Shown: positions 31,978 through 41,407 of the stretch, piece by piece | How the letters are laid out: each line of letters begins with the position of its first letter | How positions within the stretch are numbered: the stretch's first letter is position 1 | Source: a bacterium | Lineage (GTDB): Bacteria; Pseudomonadota; Alphaproteobacteria; Micavibrionales; UBA2020 | Reading direction: 5' to 3' | Length of the DNA stretch: 64,000 nt | NCBI GenBank assembly: GCA_029945425.1 | Contig: JAQSDV010000007.1 | Coordinates: 1-64,000 of the forward strand | The notes under the pieces: generated by a model | The model's input: only the letters and a program-made list of their open reading frames with translations | Database searches by the model: none | Told to the model about the DNA's origin: nothing | Made by a program: the position numbers and the translations under genes

Positions 31978-32877
31978 ATGACCGAGCGCAAAGACGTTTA
32001 CAGCCGAGTGACCGACCGGATTATCGCTGACCTTGAGAAAGGAGTCCGCAGCTGGATGAAGCCATGGAACGCAGGACATACGGCGGGGAAGATAACCCGC
32101 CCCTTGCGTCACAACGGCACACCTTATCAGGGTACCAATATCCTGATGCTGTGGGGCGAAGCCTTGGATAAGGGTTACGCCGCGCCTATCTGGATGACCT
32201 ACAATCAGGCGCAGGAACTCGGGGCGCATGTTCGCAAGGGTGAGCAGGGTTCGCTTGTGGTCTACGCCAACAAACTGACCCGCAGCGAAACCAACGACAA
32301 GGGCGAGGAAGTAGAAAAACAGATTCCCTACATGAAGGGGTATTCAGTTTTTAACGTGGAACAGGTTGAGGGATTGCCAGCCCATTACTACGGCAAGCCT
32401 GAAAACCCTCTGCCGCTGGCGGAACGCCTTGACCATGCGGAAAGGTTTATTGCCGCGACTGGTGCGATTATCGGCCACGGTGGGGATAGGGCGTACTATG
32501 CGCCTGCGCGGGATATTGTGCAGATGCCGCCGTTTGAAGCCTTCAAGGATAAGGAAAGCTATTACGCGACTATCCTGCACGAACTGACCCATTGGACGAG
32601 CCACAAGACCCGCCTTGACCGGAGCTTTAACGCCAAGCGGTTCGGGGATAACGGCTATGCAAGGGAAGAACTGGTTGCGGAACTGAGCGCGGCCTTCCTT
32701 TCCGCTGACCTCGGCATTACGCCCGAAATCAGGGAAGACCATGCGGCATACTTGGCTCATTGGCTGAAAGCGTTGAAGGAGGACAGCCGCGCCATATTCA
32801 GCGCGGCAGCCCACGCGCAACGGGCGGCAGACTTCCTGCAAGCATTGCAGGGGAAGGAGGAAGCCAGGGCGGCATAA
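31978..32877 (+). CDS. ardC: ArdC-family antirestriction protein
   Basis: 299 aa from ATG 31978. The N-terminal ssDNA-binding domain (VTDRIIADLEKGVRSWMKPW, RHNGTPYQGTNILML) is followed by a zinc metallopeptidase-like domain with HELTHW (HExxH) and the downstream Glu in REELVAELSAAFL. ArdC proteins protect incoming DNA from restriction during transfer. Consistent with a mobilizable element. Confidence 0.9.
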   Translation: MTERKDVYSRVTDRIIADLEKGVRSWMKPWNAGHTAGKITRPLRHNGTPYQGTNILMLWGEALDKGYAAPIWMTYNQAQELGAHVRKGEQGSLVVYANKLTRSETNDKGEEVEKQIPYMKGYSVFNVEQVEGLPAHYYGKPENPLPLAERLDHAERFIAATGAIIGHGGDRAYYAPARDIVQMPPFEAFKDKESYYATILHELTHWTSHKTRLDRSFNAKRFGDNGYAREELVAELSAAFLSADLGITPEIREDHAAYLAHWLKALKEDSRAIFSAAAHAQRAADFLQALQGKEEARAA

Positions 32878-32900
32878 GATTCTCCATCACAGGTAAAAAA

Positions 32901-32932
32901 ATTGCGGCCAGCGCCTTTGCGCTGGCCGCAAT
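32901..32932. terminator. 13-bp hairpin after ardC
   Basis: ATTGCGGCCAGCG and CGCTGGCCGCAAT with a 6-nt loop. The T run is on the minus strand side, so for plus-strand transcripts this is a stable stem rather than a classic terminator. Confidence 0.55.
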
Positions 32933-33033
32933 TGCTGCACTTGAAAGTTGCTACGTTGCCTGTCAGAATCCCGTTATTGTCAGAGGCCTCCGATTTCAGG
33001 CGATTCAAATGCTCCGTCTAAGGTAAAAGAAAA

Positions 33034-33354
33034 ATGAACAAAGAAGATCACAATTTTGAACTGGAGTGCGACGCAATAAGGCGGGAAAGATCCACTTATG
33101 CCGGCGGGGGCATACGCAGTGAAAACATCAAAAAGTTTTTTGATTACCTATCATGCATATTTTTATGCATGGGTTTTGTGTCATTGGTTTTGATATTTTT
33201 TTCCGAGACCACTCTTCTGCATGCGACCTGCTTTTTTGTTATAAGTTACACACTTGAACTGTCTGGCGCTGATCGTGCCGAATTGGCGCTTAAGGGAGCC
33301 ACCGAAGATTTGGCGCACATTAGAGCCAGCTTGGCTGTACTAAGAAAAAAATAA
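33034..33354 (+). CDS. small membrane protein, 106 aa
   Basis: Polar N-terminus of 40 residues, then two adjacent hydrophobic helices (YLSCIFLCMGFVSLVLIFF and HATCFFVISYTL) and a charged helix. AT-rich compared with ardC. 19 nt before a PD-(D/E)XK-like protein and on the same strand. Confidence 0.65.
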   Translation: MNKEDHNFELECDAIRRERSTYAGGGIRSENIKKFFDYLSCIFLCMGFVSLVLIFFSETTLLHATCFFVISYTLELSGADRAELALKGATEDLAHIRASLAVLRKK

Positions 33355-33373
33355 CTTTGGACGCGAGTGTAAA

Positions 33374-33847
33374 ATGAGTTTTAGAAATTCGGCAAGTTTT
33401 GGCAAGAGAATTGAGTATTGGATTGTCGGCCTTCTCTTAAAGGAGAAGTATGATGTTTTTATACCGCTCGTTGACGACGATGCTGTTGACGCAATTTTAC
33501 GTGGCAAAGATGGAAAAATTGTTGAGCTACAGATTAAAGCGAGGTCAAATGAAGTTGTTTTTGGAGATGCCGCTCTCTTTGCTGCGATTGTTCATGCGGA
33601 GACTAGAAACAATTACTTCTTTATTTTCTATTCAGAACGCATGGAGAGCATTTGGGTAATGTCTTCTAATGACTTTATTGCGCATGCTGTGCAAAATAAG
33701 AGCGGAAAAAATATTGGCAAAAGGTCAATTTGGCTGAATGGAAGAAACACAAAAAATCAAACCGAGCATGGCCATGATCGGTTTGAAAAGTGGTGCATCA
33801 CGAAAAACGGTATCCATGACTTTTCGCAGTTCAAAGAAATACTGTGA
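33374..33847 (+). CDS. PD-(D/E)XK nuclease-like protein, 157 aa
   Basis: The N-terminal motif VDAILRGKDGKIVELQIKAR gives the D-x(n)-E-x-Q-x-K pattern of restriction-endonuclease-like folds (DUF4365 type). No HTH or ATPase domain. With the membrane protein before it, it may form a two-gene unit. Could be an inactive or housekeeping-like fold; activity unproven. Confidence 0.55.
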   Translation: MSFRNSASFGKRIEYWIVGLLLKEKYDVFIPLVDDDAVDAILRGKDGKIVELQIKARSNEVVFGDAALFAAIVHAETRNNYFFIFYSERMESIWVMSSNDFIAHAVQNKSGKNIGKRSIWLNGRNTKNQTEHGHDRFEKWCITKNGIHDFSQFKEIL

Positions 33848-33890
33848 AATGATAATTATTGACTAAAGGGTTACTACGGTTTGCTAAGAT

Positions 33891-34235
33891 TTAAGCATGT
33901 TGCGCCCGTATGAGCGCAGCCCGTACTTCTTCCTCGCTCCAATGCAGCCTTTCAGGATTACCCCGAAGAAGCGTTGCCTTCTTCTTGGTTATCGTCGTGC
34001 CGATTTTGTGCGGCCTGAGTTCAGAGCCAATGATGTTTTCTATGACGGCAGCCTTCAGCACCGTCAGCTTCACAAAATCGCCCTCGACCGAGGCGATTTG
34101 CGCCACGACCTTTTGCTTTCCCCAAGGTCGGGACTTCGTTTTCTTGCGGCGCGAGTTGTTGGGCGACCATATCGCCTCTACCCATTCCACCACATCGGAC
34201 TCCAGAAACTCGCCCTGTGCTTTTTCCCATACCAT
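33891..34235 (-). CDS. hypothetical protein downstream of relaxase, 114 aa
   Basis: Basic middle (NNSRRKKTKSRPWGKQKVVA) followed by a beta-rich segment with QIASVEGDFVKLTVLKA, reminiscent of a small SH3/KOW-like barrel. 12 nt after the relaxase gene, same strand, so probably a mobilization accessory protein. No family assigned. Confidence 0.6.
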   Translation of the reverse strand: MVWEKAQGEFLESDVVEWVEAIWSPNNSRRKKTKSRPWGKQKVVAQIASVEGDFVKLTVLKAAVIENIIGSELRPHKIGTTITKKKATLLRGNPERLHWSEEEVRAALIRAQHA

Positions 34236-34247
34236 GAGTTTTCTCCT

Positions 34248-36224
34248 TTATCTTTTTGCAGCGTTAAATTTGATGGCGGCGCCCAGCGGCGGCGCCGACG
34301 TCATACGAATAGTCGCGGGCGCCACGCGATTTGTGCCGCCGCCGGACGGAGGTTTGATATTCGCACGCAATAGCATTTCTTTGACCTCCAGCACGTTCTG
34401 CCGCAGGGCTGGAACGGCGGTTTTGGGGTCAATCGGTGGGCGTTTAGAAACTTGGCTTTCGTTCTCGGGTGAGTTAAACACGCGCTCGATCAGCTGCGAA
34501 GTATCACGCTTCAAGACAACCTTCTGGACGTATTCGCGCTCGTCCAGCCGCTTGTCCTCCGGCGGAGACATAACGAACACCGCCCACCTTGGAACACCGT
34601 TCAGTGAATAACTCATATTCGTGACGATTTCCAAGAAGGCGCGGTTGGCTTCCTGTGTCCTTGTTTCCGCTTCGACCTTCAACTGCAATTCGGCGTAACG
34701 CTGGATAAGCTGGTTAACCTCTGCCTGTTTCGCCTGATATTCGCGGGTCTTTTCTTGAGCCTTTTGTTCTTCTGTTTTTGTTTCAATGACCTTGAGTTGC
34801 AGGGTTTCGAGGGCTTTCTCGATCACCCTGCGGATGCGCGCGCGCATTTCATCTGACAGCAGGTTACTTTCAAGGGAGGCTTGCAGCAGCGACAAGTCAC
34901 CCGAGAGCAGAGCAATCCGTGTTTCCACCTGTGCCAGTTGAGCCGCAAGCGGCAGTTTTTCCGCGACCGCACCGCCTGCGGCGGTTGCGGGCAGCTGCGG
35001 CAGGACGGGTTCGGTTGCGGTTTTGACGTAGCGTGCGATTTCCTGCCGCAGCCGGAACACCTCCGCGCGGTGTTCCTCGCGGTAAAACACGACAGACTGT
35101 TGAAGGTCTTGCCGAAGCACAAGCTGGTTTCGGATAACGGATTGCAGTTCTTTGCGGTCGCGCTGCAATCCAGCTTTTGTTTCCGCTTCATTCAGCAGCC
35201 GCACCTTGGCGTAATCGCCTGTGACCCGCTGCCATATCCCTGCAACGCCGGTTCTCAGCCTTGCAGCCCGCTGGCGGGTTTCATCCTGCCAGCGCGTTTG
35301 CTGAACGGCGAGCAGATCGTGCCTTTCGGCACGATGCTGCGCCGTCAGGGTGCGAATTTCCTGCACCAGAGGGAGCCGCCTTGCGGCGGCGGTTGACTTC
35401 GCTTCTCCAATAAACCTGTTCAGGTTCTCCGTCATACGCGAAGCAAGGTATCCTTTTGCCTTTTCGATAGGCGGCAATTCCTCCGGCGGCCCGAGCCGCG
35501 CTTTGAGGTCGCGGGTGCTGACACCCAGCCAGCGCGTCAGCGAATAGACGCCGCCCTTTACGTCTATGGCGACATAGCCGCGCTTGTCGCCACGCGCCAG
35601 CAGGAACCCCTGTTCCTCCAAGGCGCGGGTATAGGTCGCCTTGGAGTCCGACCGTTCCCATGTTTCCTTGAACATGGCTTTGAGGGCTTGAGGGTCTTCG
35701 GACAGGCGCACGGCTTGGCGGTGTTCTTCCCGTGACAGGTGGAGGCTTTCCCGCTTCTGGCCTTTCTCCATGCCTTTCGGCATTTTCCAGCCGTGCTTGA
35801 GGTAGAGGTGGCGGGAGACTTCCATCAGCTTGTACTTGAAATGGCTCATATGGACGGCAATCAGCTTTTCGGCGTGTATCCGTGACCAGACGGTATGGCA
35901 ATGCCGCCGCCCGTATTTCTCATGGAAGACGATAATCCGGGGCTGATCGACCAGCCCGAGCCGCTTCTCGATTTCATCGATTGCGGCCTCGAAGTCCTCG
36001 ATGGAAACATCGGCATATTCCGGCGGGCTGAGGCTGAGGGAAAACAGGTGTTTCGTGCAGCGCGTCGCCCTGCTGACCGCATAGGCTTCCCGCAGGGCTT
36101 CGAGGAGGGTACCGGACACAAACCCCCTAATCTCATGGACGGTCACATGCTCATTTTCCTCCCCGTTCAGGAGGTGCTTTGCCAGTTCCGCATACCGCGC
36201 CCGCTGGGAGGCCTTCAGGATCAC
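34248..36224 (-). CDS. mobA: MobA/VirD2-type relaxase
   Basis: 658 aa. The N-terminal relaxase domain has the three-His metal motif in HEKYGRRHCHTVWSR (about 100-114) and upstream conserved segments of the MOBP type. Residues 290-560 are long Gln/Glu/Arg-rich coiled coil. It nicks the element at oriT and pilots transfer through a helper conjugation system; no type IV secretion genes are in the window, so this is a mobilizable, not self-transmissible, element. Overlaps mobC by 4 nt. Confidence 0.9.
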   Translation of the reverse strand: MILKASQRARYAELAKHLLNGEENEHVTVHEIRGFVSGTLLEALREAYAVSRATRCTKHLFSLSLSPPEYADVSIEDFEAAIDEIEKRLGLVDQPRIIVFHEKYGRRHCHTVWSRIHAEKLIAVHMSHFKYKLMEVSRHLYLKHGWKMPKGMEKGQKRESLHLSREEHRQAVRLSEDPQALKAMFKETWERSDSKATYTRALEEQGFLLARGDKRGYVAIDVKGGVYSLTRWLGVSTRDLKARLGPPEELPPIEKAKGYLASRMTENLNRFIGEAKSTAAARRLPLVQEIRTLTAQHRAERHDLLAVQQTRWQDETRQRAARLRTGVAGIWQRVTGDYAKVRLLNEAETKAGLQRDRKELQSVIRNQLVLRQDLQQSVVFYREEHRAEVFRLRQEIARYVKTATEPVLPQLPATAAGGAVAEKLPLAAQLAQVETRIALLSGDLSLLQASLESNLLSDEMRARIRRVIEKALETLQLKVIETKTEEQKAQEKTREYQAKQAEVNQLIQRYAELQLKVEAETRTQEANRAFLEIVTNMSYSLNGVPRWAVFVMSPPEDKRLDEREYVQKVVLKRDTSQLIERVFNSPENESQVSKRPPIDPKTAVPALRQNVLEVKEMLLRANIKPPSGGGTNRVAPATIRMTSAPPLGAAIKFNAAKR

Positions 36225-36613
36225 TTGTCACCCCCTTTCGGTGGTTCATCGGGCAGGCCGAGCGCTTGCACCAGCTGACCGCCCATATCCCGCACCGTGG
36301 CGCAGGCGGCAAGGATAGCCGCTTCTGTTTCTGGGCTGACAGGGAGGGAGCCGCTATGGACGGCCTTCGCCAGCTGGTTAAGATTTGAGGACAGGCGGGA
36401 ACGGCCTAGAGCCGTTAACACTTCCCCCAAGGCCTGCGCGTCCTGAACAGGACGGCGGAACGACCGCTTGCGGGGCGTGGGGTTCTCGAACAGTTGGGTT
36501 CGGATATAGTCGCCTAACGGGAGGGAGCCAGCGTCAGCGTCAAGGCGCAGCCGTTCCTCTTTGCTGAGGCGCAGCGAGAACGGCGGTGCATACTTGCCCT
36601 TGTCTTCGGTCAT
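36221..36613 (-). CDS. mobC: MobC-like relaxosome accessory protein
   Basis: 130 aa. N-terminal ribbon-helix-helix-like segment (FSLRLSKEERLRLDADAGSL, then LGDYIRTQLF) and the C-terminal SNLNQLAKAVHSG motif are typical of MobC (PF05713). It binds oriT and helps strand separation for the relaxase. Starts the minus-strand mob operon. Confidence 0.87.
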   Translation of the reverse strand: MTEDKGKYAPPFSLRLSKEERLRLDADAGSLPLGDYIRTQLFENPTPRKRSFRRPVQDAQALGEVLTALGRSRLSSNLNQLAKAVHSGSLPVSPETEAAILAACATVRDMGGQLVQALGLPDEPPKGGDK

Positions 36614-37187
36614 GCGCTCCCCCGAGACGCAATCACGGCAGCAGGATGAAAAGAGGGCGCGGGTAATAAGTCTTAACAGGTTAGAGAATTGCCGGGATTA
36701 AAGATGCCCAATAGTGCCTTGAATACGAGTCTCTTTTCGCTCTCCTGATACTTCAAGCGTATCAAGCGATCATTAATCAGAGTTTAAAAACGCTTCACGA
36801 TGCAGCGCACCAATCCGCCCCGATTAACCCCATTCCGATTGACGCAGTAACGGCGGCGGCGTATAGCAGTTGGAGCATTAAGCGCGTGACTCCAAAAGCA
36901 GAATCTCCCCCTGTTTTTTATGTTTTCGCATCGCAGATGCCCCCGCCGAAGGTGGGTAATAAAATTCTAAAAAATATTTGAAATCATTACTGCCGCTAGG
37001 GAGTGGCGGCAGGCAAGCTGTGCTTTGTACTACAAAAACCGAGTGGTTTTCTCCGTCCAAAGCCTAGCTTGGCAAGGGTGGGAAATGCCGCCGCGTACCC
37101 GCCGCCTGTTTTCCCCCCGTTAGCATCCCCCCTGTAGCCGCCGATCGCTGGCGCGTCGGCGCGGCATGACGGCTATGACGATTAGGC

Positions 37188-37226
37188 AGCCATTGCGCCT
37201 GACGGCGCAATGGCTCCTCGTCCTGG
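37188..37226. other. candidate oriT
   Basis: A perfect 12-bp inverted repeat AGCCATTGCGCC/GGCGCAATGGCT with a TGAC loop is followed after 5 nt by TCCTGG, resembling the stem plus ATCCTG nick layout of MOBP oriT regions. It lies upstream of mobC/mobA. Confidence 0.35.
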
Positions 37227-37643
37227 CATCATGCCTTTGGCACTCCCGCACCACGCATCGCGACCGGCCCGCAGCGCGGGCGGTCGCTGGATTGCTCCCG
37301 TACCAGACGCAGGCGCGACCGACCAGCCGCGCTGCTGAACTGTGGCTCCCGCCATGTACCGTTATGGCCGATGCAATGCGCCCGTTCAGGGGAGCTTTCA
37401 TACCCCCGACACCACCCCCGACCGGAACAGGGGAGAAGTTGCTCTCCCCTATGACAACCCCATCAACCACCCTCATGACGGATGAAGCCCCATTGGGGGA
37501 GCCGTTCGATCTGCCCCCAAACCCAGCCATGACCGCAGGGGGAATTTGGCTCCCCTTCAAGGCTACCCGCCCAGCGACAGACTGTTTTAAAGATTAGATT
37601 ATGGCAAGAATTTGTCACTTTGGAAGAAACGTGCGTTAATGTA

Positions 37644-37675
37644 TTGTTCTCTTATTGTTCTTATAATGAGAACAA
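37644..37675 (+). promoter_or_regulatory. promoter with TATAAT, palindrome and LexA-like box before R-M genes
   Basis: TTGTTCTC (37644-37651) and GAGAACAA (37668-37675) form an inverted repeat around a perfect TATAAT (37662-37667). Within it GTTC-TCTTATT-GTTC (37646-37660) matches the LexA spacing. About 110 nt of leader precede the methylase start. Confidence 0.5.
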
Positions 37676-37787
37676 AGCAGAACATGGTCAACCAAGGCAA
37701 AACCGTACACCTTCAACCTGTTAGTGATGACTGACGAATGATAGGGTAAAACACGGAGTTGTCTTCCGAGAATCAAAGGGTATCACA

Positions 37788-39707
37788 ATGGGTCGCGCGA
37801 AGAAAATCGCACACACGGAAGAAGCCGCAGCAGAAGTTCCACAGGTAGCCAAACCTCTCCTTAAGTGGGCGGGCGGTAAAACCCAGCTGCTTGAGGAATT
37901 GCTGGTAAAAGTTCCCATGAAGTTCGGGACGTACATCGAGCCGTTTTTTGGCGGCGGCGCGTTGTTCTTTGCATTGCGTCCCGAAAAAGCAATCATTGCA
38001 GATAGCAATCCTGAGTTGGTTAATTTGTACCAAGCTGTCGCGGACGATTATTCAGCCGTTTTGGCTCACTTACGGACTTACAAAAACAATGAAAAGTTTT
38101 TTTATGCGTTACGAGCTAAAGACTGGACAAAGTTAGAAGCAGCCGAGGCGGCAGCGCGCACGATTTTCTTAAACCGTACCTGTTTTAATGGATTGTACCG
38201 AGTGAACAAAAAAGGGCAGTTCAATGTGCCTTTTGGTCGCTATTCCAATCCCAAGATTGCAGATGAAGCATCATTAAAAGCAGCTTCCCATGCTTTGCAA
38301 AAAGCGACGATCATTTGCGGGGATTACAAGGACGTATTGAAGGAGCATACAAAGGCCGGGGATTTCGTGTTTCTTGATCCTCCCTATTTGCCTATATCGG
38401 CTTATGCAGATTTCAAGCGGTATACCAAAGAGCAATTCTACGAAGAAGATCATGAAGATTTGTCCAAAGAAGTCCACCGCCTGCACAATCTTGGCTGCAA
38501 TGTTATACTGACAAACTCCAATCATCACTTAGTACATGAACAATATAAAGATTTCCCAATCAAGGTGGTTAAAACTAAGCGATACATATCCTGCAATGGC
38601 TCTAAGCGTGAGGGCGAGGATGTAATAGTTACTATCCCGCCTAAGATCCGATTTGATGTACGGTTGGTAGCCGATACCCTGCCGACGCAAGTGCATGAAT
38701 ATCCCTCCACCAGATATATGGGTTCCAAAAGCAAACTCCTAAGTCAAATTTGGAGCGTTGCATCTCAATTCTCATTTGATAGTGCGGTCGATTTATTCTC
38801 AGGTTCCGGTGCCGTGGGATACATGTTTAAAACCCAAGGCATTGATGTAACTTCTAACGACTACATGGCTATGTCTGCCGTTTTCACCAAAGCGATGATT
38901 GAGAACAATGATGTTACTTTAAGTGGTGATGAAGTCTTGCAGCTTTTAAGTCCCGTCAAAAAAAATGACCACTTTGTAGAGAATACCTTCAAGGGCTTAT
39001 ATTTCGCAGATGAAGACAATCAAGTCATCGACGTTATCCGACAAAATATTCAGGGTTTGAGCAACCCCTCAAAACGTGCAATTGCGATGTCGGCACTAAT
39101 TCGCGCGTGTTTAAAGAAACGCCCAAGAGGTATCTTTACTTATGTTGGGTACAAATATGACGACGGTCGCAAAGACTTAACAATGTCCTTTAAGCAGCAG
39201 TTTATTGCCGCTGTCGAAGCCGTAAACAATGCGGTCTTTGACAATGGTACGCAATGCAAGTCGCGACATGGTGACGCAATGAGCTTTAAGAAGAATGATG
39301 CCGAGTTGATATACATTGACCCGCCATATTATTCGCCGTTGTCGGATAACGAGTATGTGCGTCGATACCACTTCGTTGAAGGACTTGCCCGCGATTGGAA
39401 AGACGTTGAAATTCAGAAACACACATTAACTAAGAAGTTTAAGTCATACCCGACGCCATTCTCTACAAAGAATGGGGCGGCGGAAGCTTTCGATCTACTT
39501 TTTAAGCGTTTTAAGGAGAGCATTTTAATCGTTTCATACTCCTCAAACAGCCAGCCATCCAAAGATGAAATGGTTGAGATCATGTCCCGCCATAAAAAGT
39601 ATGTAGATGTTGTTCCCGTTGACTACAAATACTCCTTTGGAAATCAGGGAAACAAAGTAGGTAGTAACAAAAATTCGGTTCAGGAATATCTATTTGTCGG
39701 CCACTAA
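37788..39707 (+). CDS. fused double D12-class N6-adenine DNA methyltransferase
   Basis: 639 aa with two complete D12 modules: the first with KWAGGKTQLL, YIEPFFGGGAL and DPPY (residues 20-280), the second with RYMGSKSKLL, DLFSGSGAVGY and DPPYYSPLSDNEY (residues 310-630). Fused double adenine methylases, as in M.FokI, modify the two different strands of an asymmetric type IIS site. The following AlwI-type nuclease overlaps by 14 nt. AT-rich, unlike the chromosome. Confidence 0.93.
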   Translation: MGRAKKIAHTEEAAAEVPQVAKPLLKWAGGKTQLLEELLVKVPMKFGTYIEPFFGGGALFFALRPEKAIIADSNPELVNLYQAVADDYSAVLAHLRTYKNNEKFFYALRAKDWTKLEAAEAAARTIFLNRTCFNGLYRVNKKGQFNVPFGRYSNPKIADEASLKAASHALQKATIICGDYKDVLKEHTKAGDFVFLDPPYLPISAYADFKRYTKEQFYEEDHEDLSKEVHRLHNLGCNVILTNSNHHLVHEQYKDFPIKVVKTKRYISCNGSKREGEDVIVTIPPKIRFDVRLVADTLPTQVHEYPSTRYMGSKSKLLSQIWSVASQFSFDSAVDLFSGSGAVGYMFKTQGIDVTSNDYMAMSAVFTKAMIENNDVTLSGDEVLQLLSPVKKNDHFVENTFKGLYFADEDNQVIDVIRQNIQGLSNPSKRAIAMSALIRACLKKRPRGIFTYVGYKYDDGRKDLTMSFKQQFIAAVEAVNNAVFDNGTQCKSRHGDAMSFKKNDAELIYIDPPYYSPLSDNEYVRRYHFVEGLARDWKDVEIQKHTLTKKFKSYPTPFSTKNGAAEAFDLLFKRFKESILIVSYSSNSQPSKDEMVEIMSRHKKYVDVVPVDYKYSFGNQGNKVGSNKNSVQEYLFVGH

Positions 39708-41403
39708 TAAAACAAAATCTTGGCAATTAGGAAATACCTCGGTTAGAAGTCCGTTTCGACTTCGCGATGGCCTAATCGCATTAAGCGCCTCTCCTCTTCA
39801 AGGCGATTTAAGAGGGAAGGAACAAGAGGAAGCATGGCGGAACCTGCTAGGCGAAGCCAAAATTGTAGCTTTAGGAACAGATAAAACCTTCAGCGTTGGG
39901 CGGAAGTGGCGTTCAGCCCTAGAAAAATTAGGATTTCTGTATCCAGAGGTACCAAAAGGTCTAAATCAAAATGAGCTAGGACAGCTGGATACAATAACTC
40001 CAAATGGTTGGAGATTAATACGCGCGGACACCGTTCCTGCGATGCAAGAATGTTTTCTTAGAGCATTAGCGGCGTATCACACGCCGTCGCCACAGGAAAA
40101 AAAATATCAGTTCGCTCCTTTTTCTCCGTTAAAACACACATTGCGGGTAATGCTCGCGCTGGATGAAAAAGTAAATGATACGAAATTAACTTTGAATGAA
40201 ATGGCGCTGATTGTGCAAGTAAGCACATCGGCAAACTCAATATCCGCGATCGTTGAAAAAATTATCGACCTTCGGCAAAGAAAAGAAGGTTCAGGAAATA
40301 AGCGGAAGTTTGAAAGCGCAGAGCGCAAAGCCGCCGCTGAAAATTTGGGACTAGAGGACGCGACCCTAACCGATTACGCAGATTTAAATTTTAGATATTT
40401 AAAAGCAACAGGTTTGTTTTTGACCAAAGGGAAAGGAATTGCACTTGCGCCAGAAAAATATGTTTTCATCCAAAGGCTAGTTCAAGACGAAAATATTCCC
40501 ACTTTTGATCTGGATTATTATCGAGCGTTGTGTGAGGGCGCGAGACTACCCACAGACGACAAAGACTCCGCTCTAATTGTATTGCATGACTTGGCAGCGC
40601 AATTGAAAAAACGCGGTATACAATATGACCTAAGTTCCAAGGATCTGACGACTCCCCATGACATTGGTATTGTGCGTCACGCATTAGAAGAATTGATTTC
40701 CCATGACAATGAGGCCAAATTCGCTAAAGATCAGGCGACAAAGTTGGACGAGATAACCGCCTATATCGATTTAATTTTGTCTCAAAGGGATAAAAAGGTT
40801 CTTTCGGACGGTGAAACGATTGAAGTGCCTAAATCAGAAAGGCCAGCCTACTTAGAGTGGATACTGTGGCGTTCATTCTTGGCTATAAATCAATTGCAGA
40901 ACAAACCGTATGAATCGAGAAGATTCAAGATTGATCAGGATTTTCTTCCAGTATCATGCGCCCCAGGGGGCGGGCCTGATATGGTTTTTGAATTTGATGA
41001 ATTAACTCTAGTAGTCGAAGTAACGCTTACATCATCTTCACGCCAAGAAGCGGCTGAAGGGGAGCCTGTAAGGAGGCATGTCGCAGCATACGCAGAAAAA
41101 TCCACCAAACCCGTATTCGGCTTATTCGTCGCGATCTCAATTGATAGCAACACCGCGCATACATTCAGATTTGGCGACTGGTATCTAGCTGATGATTCCA
41201 AAAAATCGTTGGACATTGTTCCCATCACTTTACTCGATTTTAGAAATTTTTTGATTGCCGGCACGAAGAAATTGAATGAGATGCCCAATAGGTTGCGCCA
41301 ACTGCTTATTGAATGTCGAGCTAAAGCGAACCAAGAAGCGCCACAATGGAAAAATTCCATTTCAGCGATTGTTAAGCAATCCAATGAGAAAATGAAAGTT
41401 TGA
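39694..41403 (+). CDS. AlwI-family type IIS restriction endonuclease
   Basis: 569 aa with a TTG start inside the methylase end. The C-terminal catalytic core shows GGGPDMVFEF, then VVEVTLTSSSRQEAAEGEPV and RRHVAAYA, the AlwI/PF09491 pattern with a PD-(D/E)XK-like site. AlwI-type enzymes recognise GGATC-like asymmetric sites and cut outside. The long N-terminal part would read the DNA. Target sequence cannot be fixed from the window. Confidence 0.88.
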   Translation: MSATNKTKSWQLGNTSVRSPFRLRDGLIALSASPLQGDLRGKEQEEAWRNLLGEAKIVALGTDKTFSVGRKWRSALEKLGFLYPEVPKGLNQNELGQLDTITPNGWRLIRADTVPAMQECFLRALAAYHTPSPQEKKYQFAPFSPLKHTLRVMLALDEKVNDTKLTLNEMALIVQVSTSANSISAIVEKIIDLRQRKEGSGNKRKFESAERKAAAENLGLEDATLTDYADLNFRYLKATGLFLTKGKGIALAPEKYVFIQRLVQDENIPTFDLDYYRALCEGARLPTDDKDSALIVLHDLAAQLKKRGIQYDLSSKDLTTPHDIGIVRHALEELISHDNEAKFAKDQATKLDEITAYIDLILSQRDKKVLSDGETIEVPKSERPAYLEWILWRSFLAINQLQNKPYESRRFKIDQDFLPVSCAPGGGPDMVFEFDELTLVVEVTLTSSSRQEAAEGEPVRRHVAAYAEKSTKPVFGLFVAISIDSNTAHTFRFGDWYLADDSKKSLDIVPITLLDFRNFLIAGTKKLNEMPNRLRQLLIECRAKANQEAPQWKNSISAIVKQSNEKMKV

Positions 41404-41407
41404 AATA

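Larger units (their letters stand above)
36614..37787. other. 1.2 kb spacer holding candidate oriT and R-M promoter
   Basis: Two overlapping opposite frames (37166-37597 plus, 37120-37560 minus) are not convincing. The segment contains the inverted repeat at 37188-37215 and the promoter/operator at 37644-37675; AT/GC content changes sharply near 37600. Confidence 0.5.

Noticed and set aside
37166..37597. 143-aa plus and 146-aa minus ORFs upstream of mobC
   Set aside because: They overlap each other, have biased composition and cover the inverted repeat proposed as oriT.
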